This document shows, piece after piece, positions 7,245 to 13,410 of a stretch of DNA of 13,410 nucleotides. The translations under genes and the position numbers were made by a program. Source of the stretch: Candidatus Segatella violae (GTDB lineage: Bacteria; Bacteroidota; Bacteroidia; Bacteroidales; Bacteroidaceae). How positions within the stretch are numbered: the stretch's first letter is position 1; the number at the start of each line of letters is the position of its first letter. The stretch covers positions 23,383 to 36,792 of the forward strand of contig DJSH01000058.1 of assembly GCA_002440225.1 (NCBI GenBank), read 5' to 3'. The notes below the pieces were generated by a model. That model was not told the origin of the DNA, ran no database searches, and saw only the letters and a list, made by a program, of their open reading frames with translations.

Positions 7245-7326
7245 AAAATCGCCTTTAAATGGGCTAAAAGTTCATAATTCAACACAACTTTAGCCCGCTT
7301 AAAAGCGTTTTTCACAAGTTTTTTCG

Positions 7327-7334
7327 TATCTTTG
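7327..7334 (+). promoter_or_regulatory. -7 element (TATCTTTG) for the DUF234-type ATPase gene
   Basis: TATCTTTG matches TAnnTTTG and lies 24 bases before the ATG at 7359. The expected -33 position (about 7303-7308) falls in the right end of the composite repeat, where there is no good TTTG. The repeat may therefore set or modulate this promoter's strength. Confidence 0.6.
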
Positions 7335-7358
7335 TCCCATCATTAAAACAAAGCAAGT

Positions 7359-8789
7359 ATGGAACAACTGATAGGAAGAGAAAAAGAGACTTTACTTCTT
7401 AACAAATACATAAACAACAGCCGAAGCGAATTCATCGCTATATACGGAAGAAGACGTGTGGGAAAGACCTTTCTCATAAGAAAATTTTTTAGTGATAAAT
7501 TCGATTTCTATGCCACAGGCATTATAGAAGGAAGTATGGCAGAAGAGATGGAGGCATTCAATGTCGCCCTCACCAACTATGGTTATACAGGAAAGAAAAA
7601 AGCAAAAACTTGGATAGAAGCCTTTACCATCCTCGCTCAACTACTCAAGGAGAAAGCATCCCAAAAGAAAGAGCCGATCATCGTATTCATTGATGAGCTT
7701 CCTTGCTTTGACACCACAAGGTCTGGTTTCATCCACGCCCTCGACTTCTTTTGGAATAGCCAAGGAACATGGATAGACAACATCAAATTCATTGTTTGTG
7801 GCTCTGCAACCTCATGGATGATTCGCAACGTCATTAACAACAAAGGTGGACTGCACAACCGTGTGACTCACGAGATACATCTGCGTCCATTCAATCTTGG
7901 TCAAGTGGAAGAATATTTAAAAGCTATCAACTTTAAGTGTTCTCGCCTCTCCACTCTCCAACTATACTCTGCCATGGGAGGAATACCATACTATCTCAGC
8001 CTACTCGACCCAGAAGAAAACGTACCCGATAACATTGACCGCCTATTCTTTTCCGAAGATGCAGAGATGCGCAAAGAGTATCGTCGTCTATTATATTCAC
8101 TTTACAAGAATCCTGAGGCTTACATCAGCGTTATTGATGCCCTTGCATCATGCAAGAAAGGTCTGACAAGAGGAGAAATCGCCCAAAAAGTAAATATGCC
8201 AAACAATGGTCATTTGACAGCTTTGCTCGATGACTTGATTTACTGTGATTTCATTCGCTTATACAACAATGGCCTCCGGCAGAACGGTGGCATCTATCAA
8301 TTGATAGACCTTTATACCCTCTTTTACCATCAGTTTTGCAAGAAGAAGAGTACAGATATTCACTATTGGAGAAACCTCATCGGCACACCTACCCAGAATA
8401 CTTGGTATGGTTTGTCGTTCGAGAGAGTGTGCCTATGTCATATCCAAGAAATCCTCCACGTTCTACATCTCGATACCATTCACACCGAGTTCTACTCATG
8501 GCGCAGCAAGACTTCTGAGAAAGGAGTGCAAATAGACATTATCATCGACAGAGCCGATGGCAACATCACCCTTGCCGAAGTAAAATATTCACAAGGAGAC
8601 TACATCCTCAACAAGACCGAATATCAAAAGCTCCTCAACCGAGCCGAGGCTTTCAGAACGGAGACTAAATGCAGGAAAGGTATTCAGACAATTATCATCA
8701 CCACCTTTGGGCTGGTGAAAAATGAGTATGCAGACATCGCTCAAAGAGTGGTAACGTTAGATGACTTATTTATCTTGGATGCAAAGTAG
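7359..8789 (+). CDS. AAA+ ATPase with C-terminal PD-(D/E)XK domain (COG1672 / DUF234 type)
   Basis: This 476-residue protein belongs to the 'archaeal-type' ATPase group widely multiplied in Bacteroidota and archaea. Visible motifs: MEQLIGREKE start; Walker A GRRRVGKT at residues 30-37; Walker B IIVFIDELP with D112/E113; sensor-like VCGSATSW at 146-153. A winged-helix-like stretch follows at about 260-300 (GLTRGEIAQKVNMPNNGHLTALLDDL). The C-terminal nuclease-like domain begins near GLSFERVC (351-358) and carries E377, D393 (QIDIII) and E407-V-K409, a complete PD-(D/E)XK signature. Function of the family is unknown; transposition-like, defence and toxin roles have been proposed. The start at 7359 follows a -7 element by 24 bases. 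The gene sits directly beside an array of 33-bp-pitch repeats, which could be its binding sites. It is not damaged. It shares overall ATPase-then-nuclease layout with the protein at 743-2317 but is a different family. Confidence 0.88.
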   Translation: MEQLIGREKETLLLNKYINNSRSEFIAIYGRRRVGKTFLIRKFFSDKFDFYATGIIEGSMAEEMEAFNVALTNYGYTGKKKAKTWIEAFTILAQLLKEKASQKKEPIIVFIDELPCFDTTRSGFIHALDFFWNSQGTWIDNIKFIVCGSATSWMIRNVINNKGGLHNRVTHEIHLRPFNLGQVEEYLKAINFKCSRLSTLQLYSAMGGIPYYLSLLDPEENVPDNIDRLFFSEDAEMRKEYRRLLYSLYKNPEAYISVIDALASCKKGLTRGEIAQKVNMPNNGHLTALLDDLIYCDFIRLYNNGLRQNGGIYQLIDLYTLFYHQFCKKKSTDIHYWRNLIGTPTQNTWYGLSFERVCLCHIQEILHVLHLDTIHTEFYSWRSKTSEKGVQIDIIIDRADGNITLAEVKYSQGDYILNKTEYQKLLNRAEAFRTETKCRKGIQTIIITTFGLVKNEYADIAQRVVTLDDLFILDAK

Positions 8790-8813
8790 CATCATCCGCA
8801 AGCAATCAATAGA

Positions 8814-8912
8814 CCTTGTGGAAATTGCCCTTAACAGGCAATGTTTCGCCCTCGAAGAGGCAATATTTTGCCCCTTCCAAGGCAATAAGTTGCCCCTTAA
8901 GGGCAATTTCCA
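8814..8912. repeat. 22-bp tandem repeat inside a 16-bp inverted repeat
   Basis: AGGCAAT starts at 8836, 8858 and 8880, a strict 22-bp period, with GGCAA again at 8902. A diverged TTGCCCTTAA unit lies at about 8814-8835. The second and third units are small hairpins, GGCAA-N4-TTGCC (8859-8872) and AAGGCAA...TTGCCCCTT (8879-8898). The whole block is closed by TGGAAATTGCCCTTAA (8819-8834) and its perfect inverse at 8897-8912. It lies just after the ATPase gene stop, so it forms part of that transcript's 3' end. Confidence 0.8.
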
Positions 8913-8988
8913 AGAGCTACCTGTTTTTGAAGTCGCAAGTATGATGGAAGCATATTGTTGTTATCCATCAGAGACCTACTTCGCATTT

Positions 8989-9059
8989 TACCCTTCACCC
9001 TTCAACCTCGGGGGGCTCAGAATGCCGATGCCTAGGGCATTTGGATAGGGTGAAGGGTA
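8989..9059. repeat. Large nested hairpin built on ACCCTTCACCC
   Basis: TACCCTTCACCCT (8989-9001) pairs perfectly with AGGGTGAAGGGTA (9047-9059). Inside it, AATGCC (9021-9026) pairs with GGCATT (9036-9041). It lies in the convergent gap between the DUF234-type ATPase and the DUF2357 gene. It may slow or end transcription from both sides. The word CCCTTCA is tandemly repeated at 8991-9004. Confidence 0.75.
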
Positions 9060-9068
9060 GTGGCTAAC

Positions 9069-9136
9069 CCTTCACCCCTCTAAACTCCCTGTTTATGGGC
9101 ATTTCGGGCAGAAAGGTGAAGGGTGAAGGCTTTTTT
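9069..9136 (+). terminator. Probable terminator of the ATPase gene, second ACCCTTCACCC hairpin
   Basis: CCTTCACCC (9069-9077) pairs with GGGTGAAGG (9121-9129), and a run of six Ts follows (9131-9136), as expected for plus-strand termination. An alternative pairing uses ACCCTTCACC (9067-9076) with GGTGAAGGGT (9115-9124). The 43-base loop is long for a classic terminator. The T-run ends four bases before the minus-strand gene's stop codon. Confidence 0.5.
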
Positions 9137-9140
9137 CTCA

Positions 9141-11357
9141 TTATTCCTCTTCCAATTCCGAGAACGTGGTATCACGAAATGTAAAGTCGATAAATTTCAA
9201 GACATCAACCATCCGATAATCCTCAAACAATCTATGAGAGAAACGAAGTTCAAAAGCCAGGCGCAAATCATCCGTTATATCCTTACCTTCATCCTGTCTT
9301 GCCTCAGAGCCAGAGATAGTACGCATACGCACAATCTCATACACATCTCTAATACCTTTCCCTTTCATATACGGCATAAAGTAATGCAGATTCTGCAAAC
9401 CTATTGTTGCCGGAAATTTGCTGCCAGTATAATACAAGGTGGCATTTCCATCCTCATAACTTTGCAAGTAACCACGGCGATGACTCGGACGTACAACCCC
9501 AATGAGGACCCGATTATGTACTTCCATTACTGTTCCTTTTTGCGGAATGACACGTTCAACAGTTTCTCTTGATTTTGTTACAATCAGTTGCTTGATAAAG
9601 TCTTTCAAAAGTCGCCTGTTCTCTACATCATTAGGCCGGAGAGGAAAAGCCCCGATGTTCACCTGCTTGATGGTCTGATAGAATTTCGATACCGCAACAT
9701 CCGTCAAATCACCATCACCTGGGAATAGAACATACCCACCAATAACCTCCTTTTTGAGAGAAGCCCCAGCATAATCACGATAGTAGATAGCATCACGATA
9801 ACGGTGCATCTGGTTAATAGCATCGTCTGGCGGAACATCCACCCCATGACTATCCTTGCTTGCAATTCGATACTTGGCATCAAAGAGATAGGTCATCTTC
9901 ATGTCTTTCTGAAGATCATTCTTGGTCAACTGTAATACAATGTCAGGTTTCTGCGGGACTGTTGGCACAATGAGATTACTCATGCCTATGCTGTCATTAG
10001 TGCGATCCGTACTCTTCGGATTATAGACCAACTCAGCAAGTTCCACCCCATTCTTTCGAAAAAGGATACGTGAGTGCTCACCCTTGCCCAATTCCCAAGT
10101 AAACAATCCATTCAATTCCATACGATTACGATGTTCCACACCGGAAGCACCGATTCCAAGTTCTTTCTTTACGATATGGCTCACCTCGATAAAGCACCAA
10201 ATCTCGTAGAGTGTAGCTATATCCTTAGACTGCAAGCGATACATGCCATCGTTCAAGGAATAAGCCTTGCGAAGTAGATTCCAGGTACGATACACCTGGC
10301 TATAGCCAGTGGCTTTCTGCAACACCATACTCTCTTGGCTCAGTCCCTTAAACCTACCTATCGCCCTAAAGAAAGGATTCCGTCGCAAACGATTTAACAT
10401 ATCATACGTATCCGACAAGTCTTGCTTGGTTACTTCTGAGATTTCCTTCATCTGCTCGATGCGAGTTTTAAGCGAAGCATACTTATCTGTGATTTGTCCC
10501 AAGGCGAACTTCAAGAAGCGATTCTCTTGCGTATCATTCGACTGCACTTGTTGGGTGATGCGATAAAGATGCACCGGCTCCTTGCGATGCTCGGCAATCT
10601 CATTTTCGAGCAACATAGGAATCTGGCGCAACTTATCTGCCCGAAGATAAGCATCATGTCCATGCAAGCGATGACGCGGTCGCTCAATGATACTCTTGCA
10701 AGCAGCGACAAATTTCTTCTGTTCTCCAGCAAATATGCTCCACCAGATAATCTCGGGAGTATTACCATGGGCATCTGGAGAGAAGCTATGGTAGGTTCGT
10801 TTCAGAAAATCAAGCGAAAGCATACGATATTCCTGCTCGATGTCCTCCATTATCTTACGCCAATGGCTATGATAATCCAGTTTGGTACTCAGTACTTCAA
10901 AAGAGAATGTAAACTTTCGTTGTTCCATAACAACCTCCTTGCCAACATTATCTTTTCTTTCCACAGAATACGCAAAAGAGATTTCAGATCGTCCAATCTC
11001 GTTGCCGAAATTGAGGAATCCAGCAAGGATGCCGTGTCGGAAACTAAAGCGCTCATTATCGTTCCGAAGAAGAGCTCCGAACTGGGCATCCTTCACATTG
11101 CCCTCAAACTCTATCCATATCGGATAATCGGCATTATCAAAGAATACGGCTTGGGCAGAAGTATCCTTCAAGATTTCCACCTCAGTTGACCCATCTTCCG
11201 AAAATCTTTTGGCATACACTACCCCATCCGACCAAGAATAAGTGGAGGTTAGATTTTCCTCCCCCACATTTCTCTTCGCCTTATCCCATATCGCCCCAAA
11301 CTTGGAGCATTCGATAGTCATCATGAAGTCATGATGCTTTAGCCTCAACAATTCCAT
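9141..11357 (-). CDS. DUF2357 / PD-(D/E)XK nuclease subunit of a McrBC-type restriction system (McrC-like)
   Basis: This 738-residue protein is the likely nuclease partner of the McrB-like motor encoded just upstream. The N-terminal half (about 1-340) fits the DUF2357 architecture of COG1700-type proteins: beta-rich start, then a helical part with LRRNPFFRAIGRFKG at 323-337. The catalytic region has YEIWCFIEV at 384-392, PD at 471-472 (KPDIVLQL), and D493-A-K495 within YLFDAKYR, a complete PD-(D/E)XK site. A further ~140 residues (about 600-738) follow, with GVVRPS, ALYYTG-like NATLYYTGSKF and MKGKGIRDVYEIV. This looks like a separate small beta-rich domain. It starts at ATG 11355-11357, 14 bases after the stop of the motor gene, so the two are co-transcribed and probably coupled. 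In classical McrBC, McrC binds the McrB ring and cuts DNA. Target modification here is unknown. Confidence 0.85.
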   Translation of the reverse strand: MELLRLKHHDFMMTIECSKFGAIWDKAKRNVGEENLTSTYSWSDGVVYAKRFSEDGSTEVEILKDTSAQAVFFDNADYPIWIEFEGNVKDAQFGALLRNDNERFSFRHGILAGFLNFGNEIGRSEISFAYSVERKDNVGKEVVMEQRKFTFSFEVLSTKLDYHSHWRKIMEDIEQEYRMLSLDFLKRTYHSFSPDAHGNTPEIIWWSIFAGEQKKFVAACKSIIERPRHRLHGHDAYLRADKLRQIPMLLENEIAEHRKEPVHLYRITQQVQSNDTQENRFLKFALGQITDKYASLKTRIEQMKEISEVTKQDLSDTYDMLNRLRRNPFFRAIGRFKGLSQESMVLQKATGYSQVYRTWNLLRKAYSLNDGMYRLQSKDIATLYEIWCFIEVSHIVKKELGIGASGVEHRNRMELNGLFTWELGKGEHSRILFRKNGVELAELVYNPKSTDRTNDSIGMSNLIVPTVPQKPDIVLQLTKNDLQKDMKMTYLFDAKYRIASKDSHGVDVPPDDAINQMHRYRDAIYYRDYAGASLKKEVIGGYVLFPGDGDLTDVAVSKFYQTIKQVNIGAFPLRPNDVENRRLLKDFIKQLIVTKSRETVERVIPQKGTVMEVHNRVLIGVVRPSHRRGYLQSYEDGNATLYYTGSKFPATIGLQNLHYFMPYMKGKGIRDVYEIVRMRTISGSEARQDEGKDITDDLRLAFELRFSHRLFEDYRMVDVLKFIDFTFRDTTFSELEEE

Positions 11358-11371
11358 TGCACAACTTTATA

Positions 11372-13306
11372 TTAACTCCAGAAACTGGTATAGCCGGATT
11401 CCAATCGTCTCTTCATTTCTTCGAGTTTTGCCAAAGAAACCGAGAGTAAGTTTTTGTTCTCCGTGTCCTCGACTTCCACCTTATTAATATAGGCAACATA
11501 AGACAGACCAGATATTTCATCCAATCCCTTCTTGATGGTCGAAGAAAGGGATGAAAGCCAATCAGCTGTTACCTTGGAATCATCGCCCTCAATACGAGAC
11601 AAGACTTTCATCGAAGTTATCTCATCCAAGGCACGGGCAATGACTTCTTCCTCGGTCAATTCATTTCCAGCCTCATCTTGGCGATAAGGTAAATTGTTGA
11701 CCACATAGAGCAAGAACTCATTACGAGTACGATAAGCCACCTTGAAAGGAGTGCCTTCCAAGACGGCATTCACAGCCTTGAGATAACCGATAACTTTATC
11801 ACAAACCTCCTTGTTTTCGGAATACACATCAACGCCTTCCACCTTGGTGCCGACCAAATCCTCAATACCCAACTTACCGATTACCTCATGCTTATCAGTA
11901 AGACCACCCTCCAAATCGACATCGTTCATCTCTATGGTCATGGCGCGGTCAAGCACCTTTCGAGAGAAAGAGAAAGTTGTTTCATCCATGTTCACAGTTC
12001 CAACGACAATCAAGTTTTGAGGGATGGAAAGTCTCTTTCCATTTTCTGCTTTAAGGTATTCCGACTTTTCTGCGTCATCACCAAAAAGCTGGTTTATCAG
12101 ACTGATATAGGCTTCCGTTGGTTCATAATCCACAATTGGGTCAGTCACCACTACTCCATTCTCCGACTTACGACTCTCAACGACGCTGAGGTATTCTGCA
12201 AAATATTGTTCCACAGGTGCCAAGTTCATTTCGTCCAAGCAAAGGAAATAAGGGTGTTCAGGGTCTTTGATAGCCTTCACCATGAATTGCAAGAAAGGTC
12301 CTACCACATATTTCTCGCCATTGATGCGGCTCACATATCCGATGAGTTCTGAAGAGTCATGCCAGTTAGGCTTGACCTGGACCATCTCATAGTTCTTAGG
12401 TTTATGCGCCTTGTATTCTTCGGAGTCCACATCCCAGCAAGCACGTGCCAACTCACGCACGATTCGGCTCTTACCTGTACCAGAAATACCAGCCAAAAGC
12501 AGGAATGGTTTCGACTTTATGGCAGTGATGTAGGGGCGATACTTAAAAGATATTGTAGAAGAAATTGAGAAACAAGGCAATGGTTTAATATCCCCTTGCA
12601 TGTCTACTTTATTGAATCCTAACCATTTTGTTTGTATTGTTTGATAAGCATTCACATTGTCAACAACTGAATACAAGACATTCAACACGCAACGATACGA
12701 GCCATCAAACAATTGTCTGAAAAAGTCTTCATGCTTAGCATTCAATTTAACCGAAGTTTTATCCCATATCAAATAATCTGTATTTTTTTGAAATAAAGAA
12801 TCTACACGACAATCACTTTTGTATTGCTCTAAGAAACTTGTTACAGGAGAAGCCTCATCTAACAAAAAGTTTACAGTATCATTAAGTTCTGCATGTGTTT
12901 TAGCAGTCATGACATATGTAAAGAACTTATCCACAGCAACTTCTTCAATACCATTTTTATGTAAGTTCCAAAGAACTTCACAAGCAAACAATAAAGGATA
13001 TATTGCAAAATCAACAATATTATCTGTAGAATCCGTTACAGCACGCATTCTTATCTTCAAGACTTGCTCCGCCTTGATTAATTCATATGTAGCAGTTCCC
13101 AGACCTGCTGACTTTAAAGAATAGAATACAGGAGTAAGCTCCCCCTTGTCATAAGAAGAGCCATACTTTTGAAAAGGATTTGTCTTTGTCAGCAATCCAA
13201 AAAGTTGAGCAACAGAGAGTACACGGTAATTGGAACCGACACCATTTGCATCGGCATAATTTTCAAATATCTCGTTGATAGTTCCATCAGGATATTTATC
13301 AATCAA
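11372..13306 (-). CDS. McrB-like AAA+ (GTPase-type) motor of a McrBC-type restriction system
   Basis: This protein of at least 644 residues has an N-terminal region (1-250) of unrecognised fold, presumably the target-recognition part, and then a McrB-type AAA+ core. Motifs: Walker A GISGTGKS at 273-280; Walker B YFLCLDEM with D358/E359; GTVNMDETTFSFSRKVLDR at 436-454, the N-x-D sensor and arginine region seen in COG1401 proteins instead of E. coli's MNTAD. The position after Walker B (NLAPVEQYF) is typical of McrB relatives. It likely forms a nucleotide-driven ring that recognises target DNA and activates the DUF2357 nuclease. The start is uncertain: the quoted start is TTG at 13304-13306. 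The frame stays open to 13393 with plausible protein sequence but no ATG or GTG. Bases 12700-13000 have about 30% GC against 42-58% in the counted ATPase-core lines. The promoter lies beyond the window. Confidence 0.85.
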   Translation of the reverse strand: MIDKYPDGTINEIFENYADANGVGSNYRVLSVAQLFGLLTKTNPFQKYGSSYDKGELTPVFYSLKSAGLGTATYELIKAEQVLKIRMRAVTDSTDNIVDFAIYPLLFACEVLWNLHKNGIEEVAVDKFFTYVMTAKTHAELNDTVNFLLDEASPVTSFLEQYKSDCRVDSLFQKNTDYLIWDKTSVKLNAKHEDFFRQLFDGSYRCVLNVLYSVVDNVNAYQTIQTKWLGFNKVDMQGDIKPLPCFSISSTISFKYRPYITAIKSKPFLLLAGISGTGKSRIVRELARACWDVDSEEYKAHKPKNYEMVQVKPNWHDSSELIGYVSRINGEKYVVGPFLQFMVKAIKDPEHPYFLCLDEMNLAPVEQYFAEYLSVVESRKSENGVVVTDPIVDYEPTEAYISLINQLFGDDAEKSEYLKAENGKRLSIPQNLIVVGTVNMDETTFSFSRKVLDRAMTIEMNDVDLEGGLTDKHEVIGKLGIEDLVGTKVEGVDVYSENKEVCDKVIGYLKAVNAVLEGTPFKVAYRTRNEFLLYVVNNLPYRQDEAGNELTEEEVIARALDEITSMKVLSRIEGDDSKVTADWLSSLSSTIKKGLDEISGLSYVAYINKVEVEDTENKNLLSVSLAKLEEMKRRLESGYTSFWS

Positions 13307-13410
13307 AAGACAAGCCTTAAATACCTTATCAAAACTCGTCTCTTGTTTTGCAAAATACCAAATACTTTTTTCTGTAAGACTATTTATTTTATCCTAAAAT
13401 CCGCAACAAT

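Larger units (their letters stand above)
7086..7313. repeat. 228-bp composite repeat: inverted ends, two hairpins, three 33-bp-pitch direct repeats
   Basis: The left end (7086-7113) and the reverse complement of the right end (7286-7313) share GAAAA-CGCTTTT and GGGCTAAAGTT, differing in about four positions and two small indels: 28-base imperfect terminal inverted repeats. Inside each end the motif is inverted again, giving two hairpins (7093-7148 and 7252-7303), with direct repeats between them. No transposase, open frame or obvious target-site duplication is seen. It fills most of the gap between the SGNH hydrolase and the DUF234-type ATPase. Its right end reaches to 14 bases before that gene's -7 element. 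It may be a MITE-like element, a protein-binding array or both. Confidence 0.75.

Noticed and set aside
9123..9572. 149-residue plus-strand open frame at the end of the DUF2357 gene
   Set aside because: It starts in the terminator hairpin and is antisense to coding sequence. There is no plausible ribosome site or domain.
10494..11189. 231-residue plus-strand open frame
   Set aside because: It lies wholly antisense to the DUF2357 gene, which has clear nuclease motifs. The translation shows no domain-like pattern.
1..13410. tRNA, rRNA, riboswitch or integrase/attachment site
   Set aside because: I saw no cloverleaf with a T-loop consensus, no rRNA sequence, no conserved riboswitch core and no recombinase gene in either strand.

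Overview
The window reads as chromosomal DNA of a gut or oral Bacteroidota, most likely Prevotella/Segatella or a close Bacteroidales relative. Several genes are preceded by the Bacteroidota -7 element TAnnTTTG, some with a TTG or TTTG about 20 bases upstream. Shine-Dalgarno sites are mostly absent, and the gene types (DUF1703-type ATPase, six-hairpin glycosidase remnant, secreted SGNH hydrolase) are common in that group. The genus is an inference from style, not from a marker gene.

Layout, left to right. A hairpin lies at the very edge (1-21). An unrecognised four-helix membrane protein follows (86-643). A consensus promoter with a perfect 19-bp palindrome in it (663-694) drives an AAA-ATPase/PD-(D/E)XK protein (743-2317), which is closed by a strong terminator. 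Next is the C-terminal remnant of a six-hairpin glycosidase, broken by truncation, a nonsense codon and a 2-base slip (2541-3190). gltS, a sodium/glutamate symporter (3380-4627), converges on an MFS transporter (4697-5887, minus) across a shared 14-bp-stem terminator. The MFS gene is divergent from a secreted SGNH/GDSL hydrolase (6142-7047). The divergent region holds a duplicated 16-bp box and a tandem-promoter/palindrome element.

The right half is more unusual. Between the SGNH hydrolase and a second AAA-ATPase/PD-(D/E)XK protein (7359-8789, COG1672/DUF234 type) lies a 228-bp composite repeat. It has two hairpins of related sequence flanking three direct repeats at an exact 33-bp pitch. After that gene, the convergent gap 8790-9140 is almost entirely repeat structure: a 22-bp tandem repeat inside a 16-bp inverted repeat, then several hairpins built on the word ACCCTTCACCC. 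The window ends in a minus-strand two-gene operon of McrBC type. It pairs a McrB-like AAA+ motor (11372-13306) with a DUF2357/PD-(D/E)XK partner (9141-11357), 14 bases apart, and is a probable nucleotide-dependent restriction (antiviral) system. Its 5' end and any upstream partner genes are cut off by the window edge.

Three separate ATPase-plus-nuclease modules therefore lie within 13 kb, mixed with ordinary transport and carbohydrate genes. The McrBC-like pair is the best supported defence candidate. The 33-bp repeat array next to the DUF234-type ATPase is the best candidate for something undescribed.
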